From: Umezawaea sp036375055
GTDB taxonomy: Bacteria > Actinomycetota > Actinomycetes > Mycobacteriales > Pseudonocardiaceae
Direction of reading: 5' to 3'
DNA length: 64,000 bases
NCBI RefSeq assembly: GCF_036375055.1
Contig: NZ_DASUSQ010000114.1
Coordinates: 1-64,000, forward strand
In this document: one piece after another, positions 15,453 to 25,100 of the stretch
Numbering within the stretch: position 1 is the stretch's first letter
Layout of the letters: the number at the start of each line of letters is the position of its first letter
Notes under the pieces: model-generated
Seen by the model: only the letters and a program-made list of their open reading frames with translations
Database searches by the model: none
Told to the model about the DNA's origin: nothing
Program-made: the position numbers and the translations under genes

Positions 15453-18400
15453 ATGATTCCTAGATCCCGCAGATGGACCGGTGCGGCGATAGCCGCTGTG
15501 GTGGCCGCCGGTCTCGTCACAGCGATCCCGCCGAGCGCACTGGCCGAGCCGGAGTGGTCGGCGTCCACCGAGAAGTCCGTCCCGACCACAGCGGTGGCGG
15601 TGCGGCCGAACGAACCCGATGCCGCGGAGGACAAGGCGCTCAAGGGATCGCCCGCGATCTCCTGGCCCGCGGCCACCTCCACCGAGGCGCGGTTGGGCGC
15701 ACGGCAGGCGTCCGCGTCGGCGGGCCCGATCACGGTCACGAGGAAGGCGGACGCGCGGGCGCGCGCCGCGACCGAGAAGGCGGTCCGGGTCGAGGTCCTC
15801 GACCGGCGGCTCGACGGGCCGGTGTTCCGGCTCGCCGGGGCGAAGGACGAGCCGGTGGAGGTGAAGGTCGACTACTCCGGCTTCCGCGACGCCTACGGGG
15901 GTGACTGGGCGACCCGGCTGCGACTGGCCGTGCTCCCCGAGTGCGCGCTGACGTCGCCGGACGAGGCCGACTGCCAGGCGATTCCGGTGAGGACGAGCAA
16001 CGACGGCTCCGGCACCCTGGCGGCGGACGTGGCGCCGGGCGAGGACAACCAGCTGTTCGCGATCACCGCGGCGGCCTCCTCGGGGGCGGGCGACTACCAG
16101 GCGTCGTCGCTGTCCCCAGGGTCGACGTGGTCGACCGGGGAGTCCTCGGGCGACTTCACCTGGCAGTACGACATGGGCGTCCCGCCCGCGCTGGAGGGGC
16201 CCGACCCGGAGCTGACGCTGTCGTACTCCTCGGGCAGCGTCGACGCCCGCACCTCGGCCACGAACAACCAGCCGAGCTGGGCGGGCGAGGGCTTCGACTT
16301 CAACCCCGGCGGCTACATCGAGCGCCGCTACACCGGGTGCGCCTCCGACACCAAGGACGGCAACAACGCCAAGAAGACCGGCGACCTGTGCTGGCGCACG
16401 GACAACGCCACGCTGTCGCTCAACGGCAGCGGCGGCGAACTGGTGCGCGACGACGCGACCGGCGCGTGGCGGCTGCGCAACGACGACGGCTCGAAGATCG
16501 AGCGGGTCACCGGCACGGACAACGGGGACAACGACGGCGAGTCGTGGAAGGTCACGACCAAGGACGGCGTCCAGTACTTCTTCGGCCTGCACAAGCTGCC
16601 GGGGTGGGTCTCGGGCGAGCAGGCGACGAACTCGGCGTGGACGGTCCCGGTCTTCGGCAACCACACCGGCGAACCGTGCAGGCAGAGCACGTTCGACGCG
16701 TCGTACTGCACGCAGGCGTGGCGCTGGAACCTCGACTACGTGGTCGACGCGCACGGCAGCACGATGAGCTACTTCTACAAGACCGAGACCAACAACTACT
16801 CCCGCAACCTGACCGCCACCAAGGTCAGCGGCTACGTGCGGGACGGGTACCTGGAGCGGATCGAGTACGGGCAGCGCGACGGCGAGGTCTACACCAAGCC
16901 CGCCGTGGCCCAGGTCGTGATGACGGTGGCCGACCGGTGCGTCCCCGGCACCCAGTGCGTCACGACGCAGCCGCAGAACTGGCCAGACACACCGTTGGAC
17001 CAGCAGTGCACCAGCACCACGAACTGCGGCGCGAAGTACACGCCGACGTTCTGGACGCAGAAGCGGCTGGCGAAGATCACCACGAAGGTGTGGAACTCCA
17101 CCGCGCCCAAGGACGTCGACTCGTGGACGCTGACGCACAGCTTCCCCGCGCCCGGTGACGGCACGCGCGCCGGGATGTGGCTCGCGTCGATCCAGCGCAC
17201 CGGTCACGTCGGCGGCACCGCGACCCTGCCCCCGGTCAACTTCGACGGCCTCCAGCTGGCCAACCGGGTGGACGGCATCGACGGCATCCCGCCGATGAAC
17301 TGGTGGCGGATGAAGGCGATCAAGTCCGAGACCGGCGGCGAGCTGGCGGTGAACTACCTGCCGAAGGAGTGCGCGGCACCGTCGAACCTGCCCGCGCAGG
17401 ACACCAACGCCAAGCGGTGCCACCCCCTCAAGTGGACGCCCGACTCGCTCGACGACCTGTCGAAGGAGCGCACGGACTGGTTCCACAAGTACGTGGTGTC
17501 CGACGTGACCGAGAAGGACCTGACGACCGGCCTCGCGCCGGAGGTCACGCAGATGGACTACGTCGGCACCCCGGCGTGGCACCACGACGAAGAGGACGGC
17601 CTGATCCCGGCCGAGCGCAAGACCTGGTCGCAGTGGCGCGGCTACGACCGCGTCCGCACGCTCAAGGGCGTCGTGGGCGGTGAGCGCGAGCAGACCGAGG
17701 TCCTCTACTTCCGCGGCATGGACGAGGACAGGACGGCCGCCGGGGGCGTGAAGGACGTCAAGGTCGTCGACTCCACCGGAGTGGCGGTCGAGGACAGCAA
17801 CGACCTCGCGGGCGCCGAGCGCGAGCGGATCACCTACGACCGGGCGGGCGGCCAGGTCACCGAGCGGTCCATCACGGACCCGTGGGTCTCGGCGCCGACG
17901 GCGACCCGCGTGCGCAGCTGGGGCACGACCAAGGCGCACAAGGTCGGCGAGTCGGCGGTGCGGCAGACGGAGTTCCACCCCGACGGCGGCACGCTGAAGA
18001 CCGGGACGAACAACGTCTACGACGCGGCCGGGCTGCTCCAGCGGACGGAGGAGCTGCACGACCTGGCCAACCCGAACGACGACACGTGCACCCGCTACAG
18101 CTACTCGCACAACCCTACCACGGGTGTCCTGGACGTGGAGTACCAGGAGGAGACCGTCGCGGTCGCGTGCGGCAAGACGCCGAACCTGCCCGCGGACCTG
18201 GTCGACGTCGAGCGCACGTTCTTCGACGGCAGCGACACCCTGGGGGCGCAGCCGCTGCGCGGCGACCCGACGCGGCGCGACGAGCTGAGCGGGTTCGCGA
18301 ACGGGCAGCCGACGTTCAAGACGGTGGCGCGCGCGAAGTACGACGAGTTCGGTCGCGAGACCGAGGTGACCGACGTGTTCGGCGCGAAGAGCACGACGAC

Positions 18401-21400
18401 CTACGTCTCGGCGGTCGGCGGTCCGGTCACGAAGGTGACGATGACCAACGCGCTGGGCCACGCGTCGCACACCGAGTACGAGACGGCGTGGGGCGAGCCG
18501 ACCGCGAGGGTCGACACCAACGGCAAGCGCTCGGAGGCCGCGTACGACCCGCTGGGCCGCGTCGTGAAGACGTGGGAGCCGGGCCGCGACCGGTCGCAGA
18601 GCCCGAGCACGGAGCACGCCTACCTGGTGCGCGCCAACGGGGCGAACACCGTCACCAACCGCACGCTGCAACCCGACGGCGGCTACGCGACCGACGTCGA
18701 CCTGTTCGACGGCCGGATGCGGGAGCGGCAGAGCCAGGACCCGGCGCCCGGCGGCGGGCGCGTCGTCACGGACACGATCTACGACGCGCGCGGCCTGGAG
18801 ATCAAGACGAACGGCCCCTACTACAACGACGCCCCTCCGGGGACCGACGTGGTGGTGCCGGACGAGGCGGCGCTGCCCGCGCAGACGGTGTTCGAGTACG
18901 ACGGCAGGGACCGGCTCACGGCCGAGGTGTTCAAGGTCGAGGGCGTCGAGAGGTGGCGGACCACCCACAGCTACTCGGGCAGCCGCTACGACACGGACCC
19001 GCCCGAGGGCGCCACGCCGACGAGCAAGTTCATGGACGCCGAGGGCAGGCTCACCGAGCTGCGCGAGTACAAGGGGTCCTCCCCGACCGGCGAGTACGAC
19101 AAGACCTCCTACACCTACACGCCCCACGGCCAGCTGGAGACGGTGACCGACCCGGCGGGCAACGTCTGGCGGTACGAGTACGACCTGCTGGGCAGGGAGG
19201 TCAAGAGCACCGACCCGGACCGGGGCGTCCTGGAGACGACCTACAACGACGGCGACCAGGTCGCGACGAGGAAGGACTCGCGGGGCACGGCGCTGGCGTT
19301 CGCCTACGACGACATCGGCAGGCGGACCGCCGTGCACGAGGGGACGCTGGCCGGCCCGAAGCGCGCGGAGTGGGGGTACGACACGCTGCCCGACGGCACC
19401 GCGGTGCCCGGTGTGGCGGTGTCGTCCACCCGGTTCGTCGGTGGCAACGCCTTCAAGCAGGAGGTCACGGGCGTCGACGCGGGCAACCGGCCGACCGGGG
19501 TGAAGATCACCGTCCCGGCGTCCGAGGGCAAGCTGGCGGGCACCTACCAGTTCGCCACCACCTACCGCCCGGACGGCGACGTCGCCACGACCACGATGCC
19601 CGCCGCGGGCGGTCTGGCGACGGAGACCCTGACCTACGGCTACAACAACCTCGGCCTGCCGACCACGCTGTCCGGCAAGTCGAGCTACGTCACCGGCACC
19701 ACCTACACGCCGTACTCGGAACCGCAGCAGGTGACGCTGTCCGCGGGCGGCAAGTGGGTCAAGCGGTCCGCCGAGTACGAGATCGGCACCCGGCGGCTGA
19801 CCCGCACGGTCACCGAGCGGGAGACCGCGGGCCGCCTCGTGGCCAACACGTCGTTCGGCTACGACCAGGCGGGCAACATCACCCGCCTGCACAACCAGCC
19901 GGGCGCCGACACCGGCGAACCGGCCGACACGCAGTGCTTCCGGAGCGACCACCTGCGCCGGATGACCGACGCGTGGACACCCGCCGACGGCGACTGCGCC
20001 AAGGGACCGGGGACGAGCGCGCTGGGCGGCCCGGCGCCGTACCGGCACAACTGGACCTACGACAAGGTGGGCAACCGGACCGGTGAGACGAAGGTCGCGG
20101 CCGACGGCACGGCCACGACCAGCACCTACACCTACCCGGCACCGGGACAGCCCCGGCCGCACGCGGTGCAGAAGATCACCACCACGGGTCCGGCGGGCAC
20201 GTCGGTCGACGAGTTCGGCTACGACGCGGTCGGCAACACGACCGGTCGCAAGATCGGCTCGGCACCCAACCAGGTCCTGGAGTGGGACCTGGAGGGCCAG
20301 CTGACCAAGGTCACCGAGGGGGCCAAGGTCACGTCGTACACCTACGACGCGGACGGCGAGCGGCTGCTGCGCAAGGACAGCCGCGGTACCACGCTGTACC
20401 TGGGCACGACCGAGGTGCTGCTCACGCCCGCCGACGTGCTGGAGGGCACGCGGCACTACGTGCACGACGACGAGACGGTCGCCGTGCGCACCGCCGACGA
20501 CCGGCTGCACTGGATGGACCCCAACCACGTGGGCACGGCCGAGGTGTCGATCGACGCCGAGACGCAGGCGGTGACGCGGCGGCGGACCGACCCGTTCGGC
20601 TCGGTCCGGGGCGCGGCACCGGCGTCGTGGCCGAACCAGCGCGGCTTCGTCGGCGGCACCGTCGACGAGACCGGCCTGACCCAGTTGGGAGAGCGGGCCT
20701 ACGACCCGGTGCGGGGCAGGTTCGTCACGACGGACCCGGAGATCGCGTTCGACGAACCCCAGCAGCTCAACGCCTACGCCTACGCCAACAACAACCCGGT
20801 CACCTACTCCGACCCGGACGGCCGGTTCTGGGTGGTCGTGGCGCGGGTCGTGGTGACCAAGGTGCTGGTGCCGGTCGTCAAGCGGTACGTGGTGCCGGTG
20901 CTCAAGCGGGTCGGCAGCTGGGTCGGCAAGCAGGTCTGGTCCGGCATCAAGTGGCTCGCCAAGAAGGTCGGCATCAAGTGGACCTGGGTCGTCAAGACCG
21001 TGAAGGTCCTGGTGGTCAAGATGGTCAGGGTCTGGATACCCAAGATCATCAAGAAGATCGTCAAGTCGAAGATCTGGAAAGCGGCCAAGAAGAAGATAGC
21101 GAAGTGGATAGGCAAGAAGAACGTCGAGCGCATCAAGAAGGTGGTGCACAAGGCCAAGAAGCTCTGGAAGAAGGTCAAGGAGAAGGCCAAGGAGCGGAAG
21201 AAGGCCCGCAAGAAGCAGCCGGAGCCCAAGAAGGAGCGGCCGGACCTCTACGCGAGCGGCAAGAACACCACGCAGGGGCCGCAGGTCAACCCGAACAGGG
21301 CCGGTAAGGACTTCGAGATGGACGAGGACGGCAACGTCCTGCCGCAGCACAAGAAGAAGGGCACCAGCAAGGACCCGATCATCGGTCAGTCCACGTTCGA

Positions 21401-21611
21401 CTCCGAGGAAGCCCTGAAGCAGCACACGAGCGTCAAGCAGATGTGGAAGCTGCCCAGGGGTGCGAAGCTGGCGGAGGGCCTGGAGTGGGTCAAGGACGAC
21501 AACCCGCCGGGCCACCACACCATCTACCCCACCCGCAAGATGCCGTTCGCCGAGTACAAGGCGAAGGTGGAGGGCCTAGATTGGAAGTACGAGGGCAAGG
21601 TCAAGCGCTAG
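15453..21611 (+). CDS. Giant secreted Rhs/YD-repeat polymorphic toxin
   Basis: This 2052-residue exported protein is a candidate contact- or diffusion-delivered toxin. The signal peptide (MIPRSRRWTGAAIAAVVAAG) precedes an N-terminal beta-rich region. A long array of YD repeats follows (units such as YDxxGRxxxxTDPxG) and ends at the core boundary NNNPVTYSDPDG near residue 1786. Beyond this come about 140 residues extremely rich in Lys, Trp and Val (KKIVKSKIWKAAKKK), then a tip of about 120 residues starting near 1930 (DLYASGK). The tip ends in LPRGAKLAEGLEWVKDD, then HHTIYPTRKMP. That ending resembles Tse2-type ADP-ribosyltransferase-fold toxins; this is my pattern match, not a search result. 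The start has GGAGGG upstream. The next gene starts 10 bases later and is the candidate immunity gene. Confidence 0.88.
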   Translation: MIPRSRRWTGAAIAAVVAAGLVTAIPPSALAEPEWSASTEKSVPTTAVAVRPNEPDAAEDKALKGSPAISWPAATSTEARLGARQASASAGPITVTRKADARARAATEKAVRVEVLDRRLDGPVFRLAGAKDEPVEVKVDYSGFRDAYGGDWATRLRLAVLPECALTSPDEADCQAIPVRTSNDGSGTLAADVAPGEDNQLFAITAAASSGAGDYQASSLSPGSTWSTGESSGDFTWQYDMGVPPALEGPDPELTLSYSSGSVDARTSATNNQPSWAGEGFDFNPGGYIERRYTGCASDTKDGNNAKKTGDLCWRTDNATLSLNGSGGELVRDDATGAWRLRNDDGSKIERVTGTDNGDNDGESWKVTTKDGVQYFFGLHKLPGWVSGEQATNSAWTVPVFGNHTGEPCRQSTFDASYCTQAWRWNLDYVVDAHGSTMSYFYKTETNNYSRNLTATKVSGYVRDGYLERIEYGQRDGEVYTKPAVAQVVMTVADRCVPGTQCVTTQPQNWPDTPLDQQCTSTTNCGAKYTPTFWTQKRLAKITTKVWNSTAPKDVDSWTLTHSFPAPGDGTRAGMWLASIQRTGHVGGTATLPPVNFDGLQLANRVDGIDGIPPMNWWRMKAIKSETGGELAVNYLPKECAAPSNLPAQDTNAKRCHPLKWTPDSLDDLSKERTDWFHKYVVSDVTEKDLTTGLAPEVTQMDYVGTPAWHHDEEDGLIPAERKTWSQWRGYDRVRTLKGVVGGEREQTEVLYFRGMDEDRTAAGGVKDVKVVDSTGVAVEDSNDLAGAERERITYDRAGGQVTERSITDPWVSAPTATRVRSWGTTKAHKVGESAVRQTEFHPDGGTLKTGTNNVYDAAGLLQRTEELHDLANPNDDTCTRYSYSHNPTTGVLDVEYQEETVAVACGKTPNLPADLVDVERTFFDGSDTLGAQPLRGDPTRRDELSGFANGQPTFKTVARAKYDEFGRETEVTDVFGAKSTTTYVSAVGGPVTKVTMTNALGHASHTEYETAWGEPTARVDTNGKRSEAAYDPLGRVVKTWEPGRDRSQSPSTEHAYLVRANGANTVTNRTLQPDGGYATDVDLFDGRMRERQSQDPAPGGGRVVTDTIYDARGLEIKTNGPYYNDAPPGTDVVVPDEAALPAQTVFEYDGRDRLTAEVFKVEGVERWRTTHSYSGSRYDTDPPEGATPTSKFMDAEGRLTELREYKGSSPTGEYDKTSYTYTPHGQLETVTDPAGNVWRYEYDLLGREVKSTDPDRGVLETTYNDGDQVATRKDSRGTALAFAYDDIGRRTAVHEGTLAGPKRAEWGYDTLPDGTAVPGVAVSSTRFVGGNAFKQEVTGVDAGNRPTGVKITVPASEGKLAGTYQFATTYRPDGDVATTTMPAAGGLATETLTYGYNNLGLPTTLSGKSSYVTGTTYTPYSEPQQVTLSAGGKWVKRSAEYEIGTRRLTRTVTERETAGRLVANTSFGYDQAGNITRLHNQPGADTGEPADTQCFRSDHLRRMTDAWTPADGDCAKGPGTSALGGPAPYRHNWTYDKVGNRTGETKVAADGTATTSTYTYPAPGQPRPHAVQKITTTGPAGTSVDEFGYDAVGNTTGRKIGSAPNQVLEWDLEGQLTKVTEGAKVTSYTYDADGERLLRKDSRGTTLYLGTTEVLLTPADVLEGTRHYVHDDETVAVRTADDRLHWMDPNHVGTAEVSIDAETQAVTRRRTDPFGSVRGAAPASWPNQRGFVGGTVDETGLTQLGERAYDPVRGRFVTTDPEIAFDEPQQLNAYAYANNNPVTYSDPDGRFWVVVARVVVTKVLVPVVKRYVVPVLKRVGSWVGKQVWSGIKWLAKKVGIKWTWVVKTVKVLVVKMVRVWIPKIIKKIVKSKIWKAAKKKIAKWIGKKNVERIKKVVHKAKKLWKKVKEKAKERKKARKKQPEPKKERPDLYASGKNTTQGPQVNPNRAGKDFEMDEDGNVLPQHKKKGTSKDPIIGQSTFDSEEALKQHTSVKQMWKLPRGAKLAEGLEWVKDDNPPGHHTIYPTRKMPFAEYKAKVEGLDWKYEGKVKR

Positions 21612-21621
21612 GGAGCCGGTG

Positions 21622-22098
21622 GTGGACAAGAGGTGGAAAGCGCTCCAACGCGCTGCCGCGGAGCACGACCGCGCCGCGGACGCCCTGCTGGGCGGTGACG
21701 ACGCGGTGGAGGTGCTGCGCGCGGTGTTCGCCTCGGGTCTGAGCCAGCACGCCGCCCTGCGGTTGATCCACGACCGCGCCCCGGACCGGCCCGAGCTGGT
21801 CCGGGCGCTGCTGCCGGAGCTGTTCGACTCGGCGCTCGGCGAGGGGCCGTTCGCGAACCGAGCCAGATGGGTCCTGGCCGGTCTGCGGCCGGACATGCGG
21901 GACCCGCAACTGGAGAAGCTGGCGGCACGGGAGATCGCGAACCCCGACCCCGAGCGGTGGGAGGAGTTGCGCGCCCTCGCCGTGCTGCTGGAGCAGATCG
22001 GCAGGTTCGACCTGCTGGAGCGGCTGAAGGACGCGGTCCGCGACTCGCCGGAGGAAGCCCTCCACTGGATCGCGGAGGACTTCCCCGAGTTCAGCTGA
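21622..22098 (+). CDS. Candidate immunity protein for the Rhs toxin
   Basis: This 158-residue soluble, mainly helical and acidic protein has no recognised domain. Its gene follows the Rhs toxin by only 10 bases and ends at a strong terminator, so the two form a bicistron. That position, the small size, the absence of a signal peptide and the acidic charge opposite a basic toxin are the usual marks of a cognate cytoplasmic immunity protein. Two adjacent GTG codons (21619 and 21622) can start it. GGGAG at 21611-21615 is better spaced for the second. The repeated helical pattern (PELVRALLPELF and ELRALAVLLEQIGRFDLLERL) suggests a HEAT-like fold. The immunity role is inference. Confidence 0.75.
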   Translation: MDKRWKALQRAAAEHDRAADALLGGDDAVEVLRAVFASGLSQHAALRLIHDRAPDRPELVRALLPELFDSALGEGPFANRARWVLAGLRPDMRDPQLEKLAAREIANPDPERWEELRALAVLLEQIGRFDLLERLKDAVRDSPEEALHWIAEDFPEFS

Positions 22099-22115
22099 GC
22101 AGGAACACCCGGTCA

Positions 22116-22148
22116 GGGGGTGGTCGCGCCGGTGGCGCGGCCACCCCC
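22116..22148. terminator. Bidirectional terminator between convergent genes
   Basis: A 15-bp stem (22116-22130 and 22134-22148) with one G.U-type mismatch and loop GGT lies between the stop of the immunity gene and the convergent stop at 22154. The terminal TT is a minimal U tail. Confidence 0.85.
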
Positions 22149-22153
22149 TTCCG

Positions 22154-25100
22154 CTACGGCTCGACGCGCAGCACGTACCGCTGGTTCGCGGTGCCCGAAC
22201 AGGTCAGCTGCACCACGGCCACGTTGTCGCCCGTGCCCGCGCCCGCCACGGTCAGGCACTTGTCGCTGTGCACGATCCGGGGCTGCACCACCACGTCCAT
22301 CCCGGAGCCGCTGACGTAGTCCAGCCGGAACTGCTGGTTCGCCTGCGGCACACCGGAGGAGTCGCACGTCCACTGCGCCACGGCGACGTTGTCCTCCCGC
22401 TTGTAGCCGCCGATGTCCAGGCACTTGCCGGACGAGGCGACCTTGATCCGGTAGTACGGCGTGGCGCCGATGCGGAGCAGCTCGAACTGCTGGCTCGCCA
22501 CCCCGGCCGCGCACGCCTGCTGCTGCACCGCCCCGCCGTCGGCCACGTTGCCCGCGGGCACGCCCGCGCACTTGTCGGTGTGGCTGGGGTGCAGCCGGTA
22601 GCGCCTGCCGGGCTCGACGTACACGGAGTCGGCGACGTCGGCGACCCTGCCGGTCCAGTCGGTGCGCTTGGCCGCGAACGCCGTGCCGGTGGACAGGAAC
22701 GTGTGCAGCTGCCGGTTGCCGCCGCCGGTGTCGTACAGCGTCGCGACGTCGCCCTTCCCGTCACCGTTGAAGTCGCCCGCGGCCAGCACGGTCTTCGCGG
22801 CGTCGAACGTGCCCGCCGCGCCGCTGTCCCAGCCGACCGACGTGGCCCACGTGCCGGTGCCCGCGGTGAACACCACCACCTGCGCGGAGGCGTTGCCCCG
22901 GTCGTACTCGGCGACGATCTCGTCCCGACCGGCCGCGTCGCCGTTGACGTCGGTCACCGCGAACGTGGCGCGCGCCCGGTCGAACGCCGTGGTGCCGCTG
23001 TCCCACTGCTGCACCGGTGCGGCGAAGGACGTGCGGTGGGAGACGTGCACCCACAGCCTGGTCGTCGTCGCGCCCGCGGCGCCGCGGAACGCCGCGAGGT
23101 CGTCGTCACCGTCACCGTCGAAGTCGCCCGCGACGGGCGACACCTGGTTCACGTCCAGCCCGTTCGCCCCGCTGTCCCACTGCTGGACCGGCGCAGCGAA
23201 CCCGCCGCCGCCGCTCGCGTGGTGCACCCACAGCCTGGTCTGCGCGCCCGTGAGCCCCTGGAACACGGCGAGGTCGTCGTCGCCGTCGCCGTCGAAGTCA
23301 CCGGCCGCGAGCCGCAGGTGGGACAGCCGGTAGTCGCCGGTCCACGCCGGTTCGCCCTCGGCGTCGAACCGGTTGCCGTCCGAGCGCAGCAGGAACAGCC
23401 GCACCCTGCGGTCGGGGTCCTCGCGCAGCACGGCGATGTCGGAGCGGCCGTCGCCGTCGAAGTCGCCGTTCGCGCTCTTGATCCGGTACATCGGGAAACC
23501 GCCGCTCACGTCGGTGTCCCAGCCGACGTACCCGGAGGAGAACCCGCCGCCGGTGGACAGGAAGTTCCACGCCGCGGTCCGGCCGTCGCCCTGGTCGAAC
23601 AGCGTGGCGAAGTCCGCCCGCCGGTCGCCGTTGGTGTCCGCGCGCACCGCCGCGCCCGGCACCGCCCTCAGCGTCGCCGTGAGCGTCCACACCGGACCGG
23701 ACGGGCTGATGTTGCCCGCCCGGTCGACCGCGCGGACGTAGAGGGGCTTGGTGCCGCCGGACGAGTCGTCCCACAGCGTGACCGGCACGGTGGCCGAGCC
23801 CGCCGCGTCGGCCGCGACCCACATGGTCGTCTTGTCCTGCTGGAACCCGTACCGGAACCCGGCGACGTCCACGTCACCGGCCGCGCGGGTGAACGTCACC
23901 GTGCCCAGCTCCCCCACCGCGCGCACCGGTCCGCCGTCGGGGAAGTCGGCGGAGGTGATGGTGGGCAGCCCCGGCCGGGAGCGGTCCACCGTGAAGTAGC
24001 AGCGCGGGGAATCGGTGCTCGGCAGCCCCGCGTCCCAGATCCGGGAGCGGTAGTTGAACACCTTCGCGGGCTGGTCCTCGGGCAGCACCCCGGTCGGCAG
24101 CGGTGTCCAGGTGAACGCCCCGCCGGAGGCGATCGTCGGCCCGTCCACGGTCCTGAGCACCGTGTCGCCGTCCAGGACCTCCAGCTGGCCGCGCACGTTG
24201 TCGTTGTCCGGATCGGACGCGATGGCGGAGAACGTGGGAGTGGCGGTGCTCAGCGCCGTCGGCGCGGTCGCGGTGCCGCACGGCGTCGGCGGCACCGTCG
24301 TGAAGTTCAGCGGCGGGCGCGGCGCGATGTTGAACTCGACGACCAGGCGCGCGGTCGCGGGGAGGAACTTCTTCCACTGGTCGTTGTCGCTCTCGGCGGG
24401 CGCGCGGAAGCCGAACGTCAGCGTGCCCGTCCCGTTGGTGGCCGTGGTCTGCACCAACGTCTTCAGCGCCGTCGAGGAGAACTCCATCGGCAGGTCCGGC
24501 TGGGTGGTGCCGCAGCCGCCCGCCTCGTTGGCGTTGCCCGACCGGGTGTCCAGCTTGGTCAACCAGTGCGAGGTGGTGTTGTTCCAGGTGACCGCGCTGG
24601 CCGGGTCGATCGCCCTGGTGTGCCAGAAGTCCACCGGGGTCGCGGCGCACCCCCCGGAGTGGTCGAGCGTGACGGCGAACCACGTGTTCAGCACGCGCCC
24701 GCCCGCGAACGGCGCCGTGTTGACCTGGAACAGCGACCGGTAGCGGGACGTGGGAGAGCTGTAGCTCTGGTAGCCCACGCGCGCGCTGTCGCGCTGGCTC
24801 GTCCAGTACGACGTGGTGGGCTCGTAGGAGTTCACCGACGTCCAGCGGTACTGCGTCGCGCTGTAGGACGGGTCGATGTAGAGCGGGAAGGACGTGGTCG
24901 GCGACGTGAGCACCGCCGCGTCCGGCAGCACGGCCAGCTCACCGTCGCGGACCTCCAGCCCGATCGGCAGCTGCTCCACCTCCGGTGCCGCGCTCGCCGC
25001 GCGGGCGCTCGCGACGGCGGGCGTCTCCCACATGACCGGGGTGCCGGACACGAACACCGCGGTCCCCGTGTCGTCCACGGCCGTCGTGGACCCGTTCGCG

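Noticed and set aside
15414..21518. Open minus-strand frame of about 2030 codons opposite the Rhs gene
   Set aside because: It mirrors the Rhs reading frame through high-GC codons. The translation is compositionally odd, mostly Arg/Val/Leu/Asp, with no domain, while the plus strand has clear YD repeats and a signal peptide.
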